Source: Pseudarthrobacter sulfonivorans
GTDB taxonomy: Bacteria; Actinomycetota; Actinomycetes; Actinomycetales; Micrococcaceae
Length of the DNA: 64,000 nucleotides
Assembly (NCBI RefSeq): GCF_001484605.1
Contig: NZ_CP013747.1
Location: forward strand, 4,030,001 to 4,094,000
Direction: 5' to 3'
Below are positions 1-12,588 of the stretch, piece after piece. Made by a program: the position numbers and the translations under genes. The notes under the pieces were generated by a model. That model saw nothing but the letters and a program-made list of their open reading frames with translations. It did no database searches and had not been told where the DNA came from. Numbering within the stretch: the first letter of the stretch is position 1; each line of letters opens with the position of its first letter.

Positions 1-2519
1 CTGCCCGGATTGAGGGCCTGCCTTTCCCGCGGCCGATGTTCGAAATCTGGGTCTACTCCCCGCGGGTTGAGGGCGTCCACCTTCGCTTCGGCAAGGTGGC
101 CCGCGGCGGCCTGCGCTGGTCTGACCGGCGCGAGGATTTCCGGACGGAGATCCTTGGCCTGGTGAAGGCGCAGACCGTCAAGAACGCGGTCATCGTTCCC
201 ACCGGGGCCAAGGGCGGCTTCTTCGCCAAGCGGCTGCCCGATCCTGCCGCGGACCGTGCCGCCTGGATGGCGGAGGGTGTTGAAAGCTACAAGACGTTCA
301 TCCGGGGCCTGCTGGACCTCACTGACAACCTCGTCACCGGAGCTGAGGGCGAAACTGTAGTGCCGCCGTCGGACGTTGTCAGGCACGACGACGACGATTC
401 CTACCTTGTGGTGGCGGCGGACAAGGGGACGGCCACGTTCTCGGATATTGCCAACGGGCTGGCCGCAGAATACGGGTTCTGGCTCGGTGACGCGTTCGCC
501 TCCGGAGGTTCGGTGGGTTACGACCACAAGGCCATGGGCATCACGGCACGTGGCGCCTGGGAGTCGGTCAAACGTCACTTCAGCGAGCTCGACGTCGATA
601 CCCAGACCCAGCCGTTCAGCGTGGTGGGCGTGGGCGACATGTCAGGCGATGTGTTTGGCAACGGCATGCTCCTGTCCCGGCATATCCGGCTGCTGGCAGC
701 GTTCGACCACCGGCACATCTTCCTTGACCCCGCACCTGAAACGGAATCGTCGTTCGTGGAACGCCGGAGGCTGTTCGAACTGCCGCGGTCCTCGTGGGAC
801 GACTACGACAAATCCCTCATCAGCGAAGGCGGCGGCGTGTACGCCCGCCAGGCCAAGTCCATTCCGGTCTCGCGGCAGGTCCGGGCGGCCCTGGGCCTGC
901 CCGAGGCGACCACCGAACTCAGCCCGCCGGAGCTTCTCCGCGCTATCCTGCTCGCCCCCGCAGACCTGCTCTATAACGGCGGGATCGGAACGTACGTCAA
1001 GGCCAGCACCGAGTCCAACGCCTCCGTGGGTGACAAGGCCAACGACAGCATTCGCGTGGACGGCAAGGACCTGCGGGTCAAGGTGGTTGGCGAAGGCGGA
1101 AACCTGGGCATGACACAGCGCGGCCGCATCGAAGCTGCCCTGCAAGGGGTCATCCTGAACACCGACGCGATCGACAACTCGGCCGGCGTCGACTGCTCTG
1201 ACCATGAAGTGAACATCAAGATCTTTGTAGACCGGATGGTGGCTGCGGACAAGCTGACCCCGGAGGAACGGGCCGGCTTCCTCGCCTCCATGACGGACGA
1301 GGTAGGGCGGCTGGTCCTCGAGGACAACGTGGACCAGAACATCCTGCTCCTGAACGACCGGATGCGGGTGGCCGAGTGGAGTCCCAGCTATGAGCGACTC
1401 ATGGACTGGCTGGAAAAGTCGGCTGACCTGAAGCGTGACCTTGAAGCGCTGCCCAGCACCGAAACCCTGCGCGAGCGGCTGGGCCAGGGCCAGGGGCTGA
1501 CGTCGCCGGAGCTGTCCGTGCTGGCGGCCTACGCGAAGATCGAGCTGGCCTCGGCGCTGCGTGACAGCGACCTCGCCGACGATCCGTGGTTCCGCGGGAC
1601 GCTGCGGGCGTACTTCCCGCAGCAGCTGCGCGAACGGTTCGACGCCGAGCTGGACACCCATCCGCTGCGGCGCGAGATCATTGCCACGGTGGTGGCCAAC
1701 GACATGATCAACCTGGGCGGCATCACGTTCGCCTTCCGGACCATGGAGGAAACCTCGGCCACGGAAGTGGCTGTGGCCAAGGCATTTGTGGCGCTCCGCG
1801 AGATTTTCGACCTCAACACCATGGTGGGGGAGCTGAACAGCCTGCCGGCGTCGTTCCCCACAGAGCACTGGAGCACCGTCCACCTGGACATCCGGCGTCT
1901 GCTGGACCGCGCTGTCCGGTGGCTGCTGGCGCAGGGCGGCACGTCCCGGCCCATCGCGGACACCGTGGCCGAGTTCAAGCCGCTCCTGGACCCGATGCGG
2001 GCCCGGCTCCTGGACTACCTGCGTGGTGATGACCGTGACCGCGTTGCGGACTGGCTGGAGACCGCGCGTGCGTGGGAACTCCCGGATGGGCTTGCCTTCC
2101 GGTGGGCGGAGCTCTTCGAGAGCTTTGTCCTGCTGGACATCGCCACGATCGTGCATGCCCGTAAGGAGCCGGTGGAGGAGATCGCGGCCGTTTACTACAC
2201 AGTGTTCAACCGCTTCCACGCTGACTCGCTGCTGGAACGGATCAGCAGCCTGCCGCGCCAGGACAGGTGGCAGGCACTGGCCAGGGCCGCACTCCGGGAT
2301 GACCTCTATTCCACCGTCTCGGACATGACGACGGCGGTACTCGAGTCGACGGCGTCCGGGGACTCCGCGGAGGACAGGCTGAAGGACTGGGAACGCCAGA
2401 ATGCCGAGCAGCTGGGCAGGGCAAAGAGCATGTTTGACGAGGTCAACTCGCTCGAGGCCGACGACATGGCCTCACTGTCGGTAGCATTGAGGCTCTTGAG
2501 GTCAATCGTCCGACGCTAG
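1..2519 (+). CDS. NAD-specific glutamate dehydrogenase, large type (5'-truncated by window edge)
   Basis: This is the C-terminal part of a large NAD-dependent glutamate dehydrogenase, which deaminates glutamate to 2-oxoglutarate in the cytoplasm. The reading frame is open from the first base, and the first complete codons (from base 3) encode ARIEGLPFPRPMFEIWVYSP, so the gene begins outside the window and the ATG at 36 is internal. Visible motifs are the dehydrogenase segment RGGLRWSDR, the PTGAKGGF substrate-site segment and the NAD-binding stretch VGVGDMSGDVFGNGML, followed by a long helical C-terminal region. These large enzymes are about 1600 residues, so roughly half is present. The stop at 2517 lies 28 bases before the sensor kinase gene. 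Family assignment is firm. Confidence 0.93.
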   Translation, partial: ARIEGLPFPRPMFEIWVYSPRVEGVHLRFGKVARGGLRWSDRREDFRTEILGLVKAQTVKNAVIVPTGAKGGFFAKRLPDPAADRAAWMAEGVESYKTFIRGLLDLTDNLVTGAEGETVVPPSDVVRHDDDDSYLVVAADKGTATFSDIANGLAAEYGFWLGDAFASGGSVGYDHKAMGITARGAWESVKRHFSELDVDTQTQPFSVVGVGDMSGDVFGNGMLLSRHIRLLAAFDHRHIFLDPAPETESSFVERRRLFELPRSSWDDYDKSLISEGGGVYARQAKSIPVSRQVRAALGLPEATTELSPPELLRAILLAPADLLYNGGIGTYVKASTESNASVGDKANDSIRVDGKDLRVKVVGEGGNLGMTQRGRIEAALQGVILNTDAIDNSAGVDCSDHEVNIKIFVDRMVAADKLTPEERAGFLASMTDEVGRLVLEDNVDQNILLLNDRMRVAEWSPSYERLMDWLEKSADLKRDLEALPSTETLRERLGQGQGLTSPELSVLAAYAKIELASALRDSDLADDPWFRGTLRAYFPQQLRERFDAELDTHPLRREIIATVVANDMINLGGITFAFRTMEETSATEVAVAKAFVALREIFDLNTMVGELNSLPASFPTEHWSTVHLDIRRLLDRAVRWLLAQGGTSRPIADTVAEFKPLLDPMRARLLDYLRGDDRDRVADWLETARAWELPDGLAFRWAELFESFVLLDIATIVHARKEPVEEIAAVYYTVFNRFHADSLLERISSLPRQDRWQALARAALRDDLYSTVSDMTTAVLESTASGDSAEDRLKDWERQNAEQLGRAKSMFDEVNSLEADDMASLSVALRLLRSIVRR

Positions 2520-2547
2520 GAATCCCGGCGTCGTAACTGGAGGTGCA

Positions 2548-4017
2548 GTGGCAATCTTTACGGACCCCATCAGGGAACACGCTGATTTCGGGCCGGGCGA
2601 TGCCGAATGGCTGCACCTCCTGGTGGGCGACTGGCAGATGGTCGCTGACCTGGCGTTCGCCGACTTGGCGTTGTGGTTCCCGCACCCGGATCACGGCTAT
2701 GTGGCGCTGGCGCACGTCAGGCCGTCCACCACGCACACCGTGTTCCACGGCGACTTTGTGGGCGAGCCCATCCGGCAGGACCTGCAGCCGCTCGTGGACA
2801 AGGCCTGGAGCAGCCGTGCCATCGAGCGGTCCAGTGAGACCAACTGGAGCACTGATATGGCGTTGCGGGTGGAGGCTGTGCCGATGGTCCGCAACGGCCG
2901 GACCCTGGCTGTGGTGACCACTCACATGGACCTGTCCAGTTCCCGGATGCCGTCCCGCCTGGAGCTGACGTACCGGCAGTGTGCCTACGATCTCCTCCGG
3001 ATGGGAACGCTGGGGCTGTGGCCTGACTTTGCCTCGCCTACCGGTTCGCGCCGCGGCGCGCCTCGTGTGGGGGACGGCCTGATCAGGCTCGATGCCGAAG
3101 GAATTGTGCAGTACGCAAGCCCCAACGGGGTATCGGCCTTCCGGCGGCTGGGCGACGGCGAGTCGCTGGAGGGCCGTTCCCTGGCCGAGGTGACCGCCGG
3201 CCTGCTGAAGGACCGGCGGCTGGTGGACGAGACGCTGCCGCTGGTGGTGACCGGGCGGATGCCGTGGCGTAGTGAGATTGAATCCCGTGGTGTGAGCCTC
3301 TCGCTGCGGGCCATCCCGCTGCGGGACGAGCAGCAGCGCTTTGGTGCGCTGGTGCTGTGCCGGGACGTGTCGGAACTGCGGCGCCGGGAGATGGAACTCG
3401 TCACCAAAGACGCAACCATCCGCGAGATCCACCACCGCGTGAAAAACAACCTGCAGACGGTAGCAGCCCTGCTGCGTATGCAGTCCCGCCGGATGGTCAG
3501 CGACGAGGCCAAGCAGGGCCTGGAGCAGGCGATGCGGCGCGTGGCCACCATCGCGCTGGTCCACGAGACTCTTTCACAGGGATTGGCGCAGAGCGTTGAC
3601 TTCGACGAGCTGATCGGCCGCCAGTTCAGGCTTTCCGCAGAGGTCGCCTCGCCATCGCAGCAGGTCAAGACCGAGCGGTCTGGACTGTTTGGGGAACTGC
3701 CCAGCGACTTCGCCACCCCGCTGGCACTGGTCATCAATGAACTGGTGACCAACGCCGTCGAGCACGGGCTCGAAGGACGGACCGGCACCGTGTGGCTCAT
3801 CGCAGACCGTTCCGAAGAGGAAGACGGCGAGGAACTGCTGACCGTCACCATTGCCGACGACGGTGTGGGACTGCCGGATACGCCGCACGTCGAGGGGCTG
3901 GGGCTTCAGATTGTCCGCACGCTGGTCACCAGTGAGCTGGGCGGCACCATCGCGTGGCACCCGCGCGACGGCGGCGGAACGGCTGTCCAGATCCGCCTCA
4001 GCCTGGCGGCCAGGTAG
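2548..4017 (+). CDS. pdtaS: PdtaS-type cytosolic sensor histidine kinase
   Basis: This 489-residue histidine kinase has no membrane segment. Residues 1-150 match the N-terminal GAF-like domain of this family and about 170-275 form a PAS domain. The HisKA_2-type phosphoacceptor is EIHHRVKNNLQ at 293-303. The ATPase domain has an N box NELVTNAVEHG (397-407) and a G1 box IADDGVGLP (435-443). The start is GTG 2548, with GGAGG just upstream. In Mycobacterium tuberculosis PdtaS phosphorylates the antiterminator-type regulator PdtaR, and pdtaS (Rv3220c) lies next to whiB1 (Rv3219). The gene here is likewise convergent with a whiB1 homologue, which supports orthology. The PdtaR partner is not in the window. 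The input ligand cannot be told from sequence. Confidence 0.88.
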   Translation: MAIFTDPIREHADFGPGDAEWLHLLVGDWQMVADLAFADLALWFPHPDHGYVALAHVRPSTTHTVFHGDFVGEPIRQDLQPLVDKAWSSRAIERSSETNWSTDMALRVEAVPMVRNGRTLAVVTTHMDLSSSRMPSRLELTYRQCAYDLLRMGTLGLWPDFASPTGSRRGAPRVGDGLIRLDAEGIVQYASPNGVSAFRRLGDGESLEGRSLAEVTAGLLKDRRLVDETLPLVVTGRMPWRSEIESRGVSLSLRAIPLRDEQQRFGALVLCRDVSELRRREMELVTKDATIREIHHRVKNNLQTVAALLRMQSRRMVSDEAKQGLEQAMRRVATIALVHETLSQGLAQSVDFDELIGRQFRLSAEVASPSQQVKTERSGLFGELPSDFATPLALVINELVTNAVEHGLEGRTGTVWLIADRSEEEDGEELLTVTIADDGVGLPDTPHVEGLGLQIVRTLVTSELGGTIAWHPRDGGGTAVQIRLSLAAR

Positions 4018-4047
4018 CCCGGGGACCTTGCACGTGACTTAACAGCC

Positions 4048-4083
4048 GATGGCCGCAACCCGGAAGGGTTGCGGCCATCGTTG
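4048..4083. terminator. Bidirectional terminator between pdtaS and whiB1
   Basis: A perfect 14-bp inverted repeat, GATGGCCGCAACCC (4048-4061) and its complement (4066-4079), encloses a GGAA tetraloop and is followed by GTTGTGTG. It sits between the convergent ends of pdtaS and whiB1 and could serve both. Confidence 0.8.
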
Positions 4084-4120
4084 TGTGAGGCTGTCGGTGC
4101 TAGGGCTTTAAGGACCGAGC

Positions 4121-4369
4121 CTAGGAGGCTCGGCGGGCGCGTGCGGCGCGGCGCTTAAGGGCGCGGCGTTCGTCTTCGCTCATGCCGCCCCAGACGCCGG
4201 CGTCCTGGCCGGACTCAAGTGCCCACTGGAGGCACGTGTCAACGACGGGGCAGCGGCGGCAAACGCTTTTGGCTTCCTCAATCTGGAGGAGGGCAGGCCC
4301 TGTGTTTCCTACGGGGAAAAACAGTTCCGGGTCCTTGTCGAGGCACGCCGCGCGGTTACGCCAATCCAT
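4121..4369 (-). CDS. whiB1: WhiB1 iron-sulfur transcription factor
   Basis: This 82-residue Wbl protein binds a [4Fe-4S] cluster through four cysteines. With the start at ATG 4369 they fall at residues 9, 37, 40 and 46, the same numbering as in mycobacterial WhiB1. This is why that start is preferred over the in-frame TTG at 4387, which would add six residues. Other family marks are the CRRCPVVDTC segment, the G[VI]WGG turn (GVWGGMSEDERRALKRR) and a basic DNA-binding tail. WhiB1 is essential, NO-sensitive and binds the primary sigma factor in mycobacteria. The neighbour pdtaS is shared with Mycobacterium. A CRP/GlxR-type palindrome lies 35 bases upstream. Confidence 0.93.
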   Translation of the reverse strand: MDWRNRAACLDKDPELFFPVGNTGPALLQIEEAKSVCRRCPVVDTCLQWALESGQDAGVWGGMSEDERRALKRRAARARRAS

Positions 4370-4404
4370 GCTGATCAGTTGCTCCAATTCTGGGAAAAGC
4401 TCTT

Positions 4405-4420
4405 TGTGAAATAATTCACT
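4405..4420 (-). promoter_or_regulatory. Candidate CRP/GlxR operator upstream of whiB1
   Basis: The + strand reads TGTGA-AATAAT-TCACT, a near-perfect match to the CRP-family consensus TGTGA-N6-TCACA. It ends 35 bases before the whiB1 ATG. The mycobacterial whiB1 promoter is known to be controlled by cAMP-CRP (Rv3676). Direct binding here is inferred. Confidence 0.6.
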
Positions 4421-4434
4421 AGTAGCTACAAAGG

Positions 4435-4458
4435 AAAAGGGCCCTGAGGGGCCCCCTT
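4435..4458 (-). terminator. Terminator-like hairpin in the whiB1 leader region
   Basis: On the minus strand AAGG-GGGCCC-CTCA-GGGCCC-TTTTCC forms a stem of about 10 bp (two G-T pairs) running into TTTTCCTTTG. It points towards whiB1 and lies 65 bases upstream of its ATG, with no minus-strand gene before it. It may be an attenuator or the end of a short RNA. Confidence 0.4.
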
Positions 4459-4600
4459 GGTCATCTCAGTCAAGCCTGTCATGTTAACGCTGTGTAAACA
4501 AGGGGTAATACAGCTTGAAATCCCCGGATAGCTGAGCGATACATCACACGGGCATTGCCGGCCCCCGCCACTGTCCGACTATCTCCGGTAGGGTGCCAGT

Positions 4601-5038
4601 GTGTCAAGACCCCCCACGAACCCTGCAGATCCGTCGCCATCCACGCGCCCGCGCGGCATTGTGGCGATAGCTCTTGTTGTTGCCGCCGAGGCCTCCGCGC
4701 TATTGGTTGCCGCCGCCTGGTACGGCTACGAACTCCTGACCGGTGCACCGGTACTGTCTTTTTGGGGAGCCGTATTTACTTTGGTCCTCTTGCTCGCTTT
4801 CTCGGCCTGGCTCTATTCGGTGGGGCACTTCCTCTTCCGAGGGCGCCGGTGGACGAGGGCAGCGGCGCTGGTCGCCCAGCTGTTTGTCCTTACTATCGGC
4901 GTCCCGACCCTTACCGGCGGCGTCATTTGGGCGGGGATCGCCATGGTGGTGCCGGCGCTTGCGGCCATAGTGCTCCTGTTCGACAAACGCGTCATCAGCT
5001 ACGCATCCCGGACAGCCGATTCGCCTCCGGCGTTCTAG
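4601..5038 (+). CDS. Small integral membrane protein, four predicted membrane segments, function unknown
   Basis: This 145-residue protein starts at GTG 4601. A short proline- and serine-rich N-terminus is followed by four hydrophobic segments at about 18-40, 52-74, 86-104 and 106-126. A basic loop (FRGRRWTR) lies between the second and third, and there is a short polar tail. I recognise no catalytic motif. It resembles many short conserved actinobacterial membrane proteins of unknown role. It is convergent with the EssC-like ATPase gene, with only 14 bases between stops, and is divergent from whiB1. Coding appears real from the GC-rich third positions and the regular membrane topology. Confidence 0.7.
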   Translation: MSRPPTNPADPSPSTRPRGIVAIALVVAAEASALLVAAAWYGYELLTGAPVLSFWGAVFTLVLLLAFSAWLYSVGHFLFRGRRWTRAAALVAQLFVLTIGVPTLTGGVIWAGIAMVVPALAAIVLLFDKRVISYASRTADSPPAF

Positions 5039-5052
5039 GCACCACCGGCACT

Positions 5053-8000
5053 TTAGGCGGCCAATCCGTCCTTCGACTGATCCGGCGGTACCCAGCCCAG
5101 TTGGACGGCGGTGGCGCGGCCGTTCTGGATGAGAACGCTCCGTCCCGGTGGCGGGTTGGGTTCCGTCTCGAAGCGGACCCCTAAGAGGTCTCCGTCCATA
5201 AAGGTCCGGGGCGCGATCAGGATGCCGCAGCCCAAGTTGCGTGCCTGGAGCGCCAGTGGAACCCGCTGGGCGAGTATCGGACTGTATCCCACGGTCATAA
5301 GCACCGTGATTCCAAGCGTGTTGAGGTCGGCAAGGTCACGGGTGACGTCCTGCGGCAACAGGTCCGCATTGTCAACCAATGCCACCGAGTTCCGTTCCAG
5401 ACCACCCGTGGTGGCTTGGCGCAGGATCCCGGACCAATAGGCACCCGGGTCGGTGTCCTGCTCCGGCATAAGCCACGGTCCTGCTTCAGGGTTGACCTTT
5501 GGCAGGAGCCGGAGAAAAGACGACTTGCCAGACGAGGTGCCGCCCAGCACGGCCAGCACTCCACCCGCAGGCGCCCGGACGGATATCAGGTCAAGTTCGT
5601 CGCCGCCCACGCCGATGCGGAGGACGCGCTGCCCCGGCGGGATCCTGCCTTCCAGTTCAGCCGGGATCTGAGGGGCCGCCCGGTTCAGGATCTGGGCCGC
5701 CGGAACCACGGCCGGCAGGGGCTCCACTCGGAATGGTCGACGCCGCAGGGAGGGCTCCGGCGCTTGGGCTACCCCCTGATCTGCGGCCTCAGCGCCGGCA
5801 GCCGTGTAGAACTGGCAGACTGTAGTTCTTCCACCCGACAGCGCGCCCACAGCGACGGCCCTTCCCACCGCGGGCGCTGTCGGAGGCAGTTTCGGCCAGG
5901 CAATCCGGCTGTCGTCGCTGGATCCGGTCGGGAAGTACACCCGGTTGGGAATGGCTGCGAAGAACCTGGAAGTGACCAGTTCCCGCTGACCCGAGATGAT
6001 CACCGTGATACCGGCCCGGTTTCCATCCCGGACAAGGTCATGGAGAACGTCCTCGGCCCACGCCAACGGCCCGGCACGTAAGGCCGAGAGCCAGGATCCC
6101 CAGCCAGCGATCACGAGCACGAGCGGTATGTCGTCGTCAGCGGCGGGACGTCCCAGCCGGAGTGACTGCTCCCGTGCCAGACGCTCCAGGATGCGTACGG
6201 CTCGGCGAAGCTCGTGCAGTCCTGCCGTGGCGCCCACCCGGCAGTGGGAAGCCAACCCCACGAACGAAGTGTCCGGGTCCAGCACATACAAGTGGGATTC
6301 CCGGGCATGGGATGCCAAGCCGAGGACTGCCAGCCGGATGGCCTCGGGCACTCCTGATTCAGGTCCGCCAACAAGCGCCAGGTGTCCGTGGCCGGCAGGT
6401 TCCCAGATCAAGGGTGCGGTTCGCTGTTCGGCAGGCAGGTCCATCAGGCCGAGCGTCACGGACCAGCTGGTGGCACCGGCGTCGGCCTTGGTCCTGTCAC
6501 TGGCGCCATCGTCGTCATCAGCGTCGCCTTCAACGGTCCCGGGGGTAGACGAGCCTGCAGGTTCGGGGAGGAGACAGGGGAGCGGTGCAGCAATCGGCTT
6601 CCGGATGGCCGGACGGTTCATGGTCTCCCACAACGCGGACATGGAAGCCATCAACGGGGCGGTTGCCTCGGCAGGCGTCGGTTCATGGCCGGCGGATCCG
6701 GAACCCCCCAGCACTGCAGGGGCATCGATGTACTCGGAGGCCAACCATACCGAAATTCCGGCGGGTTCGGATCGGATGGCTCCGGCTGTCAGGGATCCGG
6801 CCTGAAACTCCAGCGGAGCCTCCGTTCCGCGGGCCAGGTAAGCTCGGCCCGGAGTATCGACGCTGATCCCGGCCGCGGCTTTCGAATTTATGATGTCCAC
6901 GGATTCCATCTCCGACTGGACGCGCAACGCGATGCTGGTGGTGACGTTGGCGCGGATGTCAGCCGTCAGCGCGCCCTGGGGCCGTTGTGTGGCCATGATC
7001 AGGTGGATGCCCAGGGAACGGCCGATGGCGGCGATCCTCATCAATTCAAGGAGTGATTCGGGGGCATCCTCCACCAGCATCCGGAATTCATCTATGACAA
7101 TTACAAGATGGGGGAGCGGCGACGCGCGCCCCGCCGACGTTGCCCGGAATGACGTCAGGTCCAGTGCCTGAACTGCCGCAAGGCTCTGTTCCCGGAATTT
7201 GATCTCGGCGCGGAGGGACTGCAGGGCGCGTTCGAGCTCATGGCTGCTCAGGTCGGTGAGCATACCCACACAGTGCGGGAGCCCGGTCAGGGGTCCGAGT
7301 CCGGAGCCGCCCTTGAAATCCACAAAGAGGAAGTTGATGCGGTCCGGCGCGTAGCTGAGGGCGAGAGCAACAGTGATGCTGCGCAGGAGTTCGGATTTTC
7401 CTGAGCCAGTGGTCCCGGCGACCAGCAGGTGCGGTCCGTCGTTTTGGAGATCGAGTGTCCTGGCACCCTCAAGACCGCGCCCTATGGGAACGGCAAGCCC
7501 GGGCAAGCTGTTGTTTGCTGACCATCGCCTGGATGTTTCGGGCGTGGAGTGGGGGAGCAGCTCTGCGAGCCGGCAGGACATGGGGATGGACCGTCCCGCA
7601 CCGACTGGCTGGTTTGCCTCCCGCGCCAGTCGACGGCAAAACCTGTCGAAGACGTCAACGGGCGCCAGATCAGGAGCGAATCGGATCCTTTCGTCATCGG
7701 CATTGAACACGGAAGAGCGTTCACCGAGTTCCACGTCAGCATTCGTCAGCGCGGACCCGCCTTCGAGGGCATGGATGACCTGCCACCGGTGTTCCAAGGC
7801 CGTTGCTGTGATCCTGGCCGAGGACTCCGTGCCGTCCATAAGAAGGAGCAGACCGTGTCCATGAGCAGGTCCGAAGCCTCTCTTAAGCAGGATCCCGAGA
7901 GTACTTGAGTTACTGGAAAGGGTGACGCCGTCCAGATACCGTGCGGCCAGGGGGAGCTGCTCCGCCTTGCCATGGATGACCACCCGGGTATTCCGGCCCA

Positions 8001-9123
8001 GCGGATAACCGGCAAGCTGCATCAGGAGTGAGCGCAACAGCCCGTCGACGGCGGCGCGTGGCCCGCGGATGGTGGTGAGGGGTCTGGCCGGACTCAGCGT
8101 TAGTGGCAGCATGCCGGCTGAAGGGACAGCGCGTCCCGGATCCGTGGGCTCGAACCGGAGGTTGGCTGGCTGAATTGCCTGGCCCAGCCGCAGCCAGATG
8201 GCCTCCTTGGATACCGGCCCGGCCCGGCCCCTACCTGTTGTATCCCCGATGGTCAGGTCCGATAGCGGCGGCGCGGCCCGCCGTCGTCGTTCCTGGTCCT
8301 GGGTGACCGCGGCTCTGACCGCGGCAGCGAGTTCGCGGCGTTGCCGGCGGCCGCCGATCACCGGCACCAGGATGGAGATCGCGGAGACGGCCGTGAAGGC
8401 CAGGAACATCCACATTCCGGTCAGGACGGCAAGCCCCACGCCAATTACCACCGGCAGCACAGCAGTCAGAAGCAGGGCCGCGCGGTTCGTGGGATCGTCG
8501 CGCCGGCTGATAACCATCGGCTCGTGGACATCCATCCCCGCGTCGGCCAGGCCGTCACCCGAACGCTCAAGGAACACCAACGACATGGTGGAGTTGCCGC
8601 AACGAATGGTGGAGCCCGTCGAAATCACGGCATTCCGCAGGCGCTCGCCATCCACATCGGTGCCGTTGGCGCTGTCCAGATCAACAATCGTGATGGCTGT
8701 CTCGGTGACCACCAGGTGTGCGTGGGCCCGCGAAACGTCGGCGTCTGGGATGAGAATGTCGGCATTGCTGCGGCCGATGGTGTACGTGCCGCGCCGCAGC
8801 GGCACAATTGTCCCCGCGCCGGCACCGCTGTGGACGGCCAATGCCAGTGACGCCGGAGGCTCGGAGGTGCGCTGCCGGGACCTGCGCTCCTTCAGATCCG
8901 CCCCGTCGACGAGCGTGGCTCCGTTGACAAGCGGAGGCTGTCCGAGCCTGAGGTCAGCGACGTGCTCGCCGGCGACAGACACAATCCCGGTCCCGAAGCT
9001 TGCCGTCAGCGCGGCCTGCAGTTCCGCACCGGCAGCCCCGTGCGGACCCACGATGGTCAGCTCCACGGGTGGTTCCTGGAGAGCTGCGCCCGGGCTCCGA
9101 ACGAGCGTGCAGTGCAGCGGCAT
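5053..9123 (-). CDS. FHA domain-containing FtsK/SpoIIIE (EssC/EccC-like) ATPase
   Basis: This 1356-residue membrane ATPase resembles the motor protein of type VII secretion systems. An EssC-like N-terminal region is followed by an FHA phosphothreonine-binding domain at about 95-185 (GRS at 117, SRAH at 131, N153). Two membrane segments at 214-258 follow, then three FtsK/SpoIIIE modules. Module 1 is intact (Walker A GTTGSGKS at 570-577, VDFKGG at 601, VIVIDEF at 674-680). Module 2 has a degenerate P loop (GGPESGVPEA near 919). Module 3 has Walker A GGTSSGKS at 1194-1201. The start is ATG 9123. No WXG100 substrate or EccB/EccD/EccE gene lies nearby, so it is an orphan in this window. Whether it secretes proteins or moves DNA is unresolved. 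Confidence 0.85.
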   Translation of the reverse strand: MPLHCTLVRSPGAALQEPPVELTIVGPHGAAGAELQAALTASFGTGIVSVAGEHVADLRLGQPPLVNGATLVDGADLKERRSRQRTSEPPASLALAVHSGAGAGTIVPLRRGTYTIGRSNADILIPDADVSRAHAHLVVTETAITIVDLDSANGTDVDGERLRNAVISTGSTIRCGNSTMSLVFLERSGDGLADAGMDVHEPMVISRRDDPTNRAALLLTAVLPVVIGVGLAVLTGMWMFLAFTAVSAISILVPVIGGRRQRRELAAAVRAAVTQDQERRRRAAPPLSDLTIGDTTGRGRAGPVSKEAIWLRLGQAIQPANLRFEPTDPGRAVPSAGMLPLTLSPARPLTTIRGPRAAVDGLLRSLLMQLAGYPLGRNTRVVIHGKAEQLPLAARYLDGVTLSSNSSTLGILLKRGFGPAHGHGLLLLMDGTESSARITATALEHRWQVIHALEGGSALTNADVELGERSSVFNADDERIRFAPDLAPVDVFDRFCRRLAREANQPVGAGRSIPMSCRLAELLPHSTPETSRRWSANNSLPGLAVPIGRGLEGARTLDLQNDGPHLLVAGTTGSGKSELLRSITVALALSYAPDRINFLFVDFKGGSGLGPLTGLPHCVGMLTDLSSHELERALQSLRAEIKFREQSLAAVQALDLTSFRATSAGRASPLPHLVIVIDEFRMLVEDAPESLLELMRIAAIGRSLGIHLIMATQRPQGALTADIRANVTTSIALRVQSEMESVDIINSKAAAGISVDTPGRAYLARGTEAPLEFQAGSLTAGAIRSEPAGISVWLASEYIDAPAVLGGSGSAGHEPTPAEATAPLMASMSALWETMNRPAIRKPIAAPLPCLLPEPAGSSTPGTVEGDADDDDGASDRTKADAGATSWSVTLGLMDLPAEQRTAPLIWEPAGHGHLALVGGPESGVPEAIRLAVLGLASHARESHLYVLDPDTSFVGLASHCRVGATAGLHELRRAVRILERLAREQSLRLGRPAADDDIPLVLVIAGWGSWLSALRAGPLAWAEDVLHDLVRDGNRAGITVIISGQRELVTSRFFAAIPNRVYFPTGSSDDSRIAWPKLPPTAPAVGRAVAVGALSGGRTTVCQFYTAAGAEAADQGVAQAPEPSLRRRPFRVEPLPAVVPAAQILNRAAPQIPAELEGRIPPGQRVLRIGVGGDELDLISVRAPAGGVLAVLGGTSSGKSSFLRLLPKVNPEAGPWLMPEQDTDPGAYWSGILRQATTGGLERNSVALVDNADLLPQDVTRDLADLNTLGITVLMTVGYSPILAQRVPLALQARNLGCGILIAPRTFMDGDLLGVRFETEPNPPPGRSVLIQNGRATAVQLGWVPPDQSKDGLAA

Positions 9124-9215
9124 GATGTGAAGTCCTAACGGTCAGCTTGTCTCCAAGCTAGCCATCACGCGGGACGGTGTCGTGGGGCGAGGTGCCGTAT
9201 GTGGATAAGGACTGA

Positions 9216-12466
<3,251 letters not shown>

Positions 12467-12486
12467 GGTCGCGCGAGTCTCAACGA

Positions 12487-12528
12487 ACGGGGGTCGCCCT
12501 CACTGGTGTGAGGGCGACTCCCGTTTTC
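12487..12528 (+). terminator. Terminator of glf-glfT2
   Basis: The arms ACGGGGGTCGCCCTCAC (12487-12503) and GTGAGGGCGACTCCCGT (12508-12524) form a 17-bp stem with one G-T pair and a TGGT loop, followed by TTTTC. Confidence 0.85.
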
Positions 12529-12588
12529 TATGGCAAAAATTAATCCGGCTGCTGCGGGCCTAACACCCGGTTCGGAAGAGCCGAGGCC

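Noticed and set aside
642..2219. A 525-codon open frame antisense to the glutamate dehydrogenase gene
   Set aside because: It lies wholly inside a recognised enzyme gene on the other strand and has no start signal or known motif.
4479..4748. An 89-codon minus-strand frame upstream of whiB1
   Set aside because: It overlaps the divergent membrane protein gene, lacks a ribosome site and has low-complexity composition.
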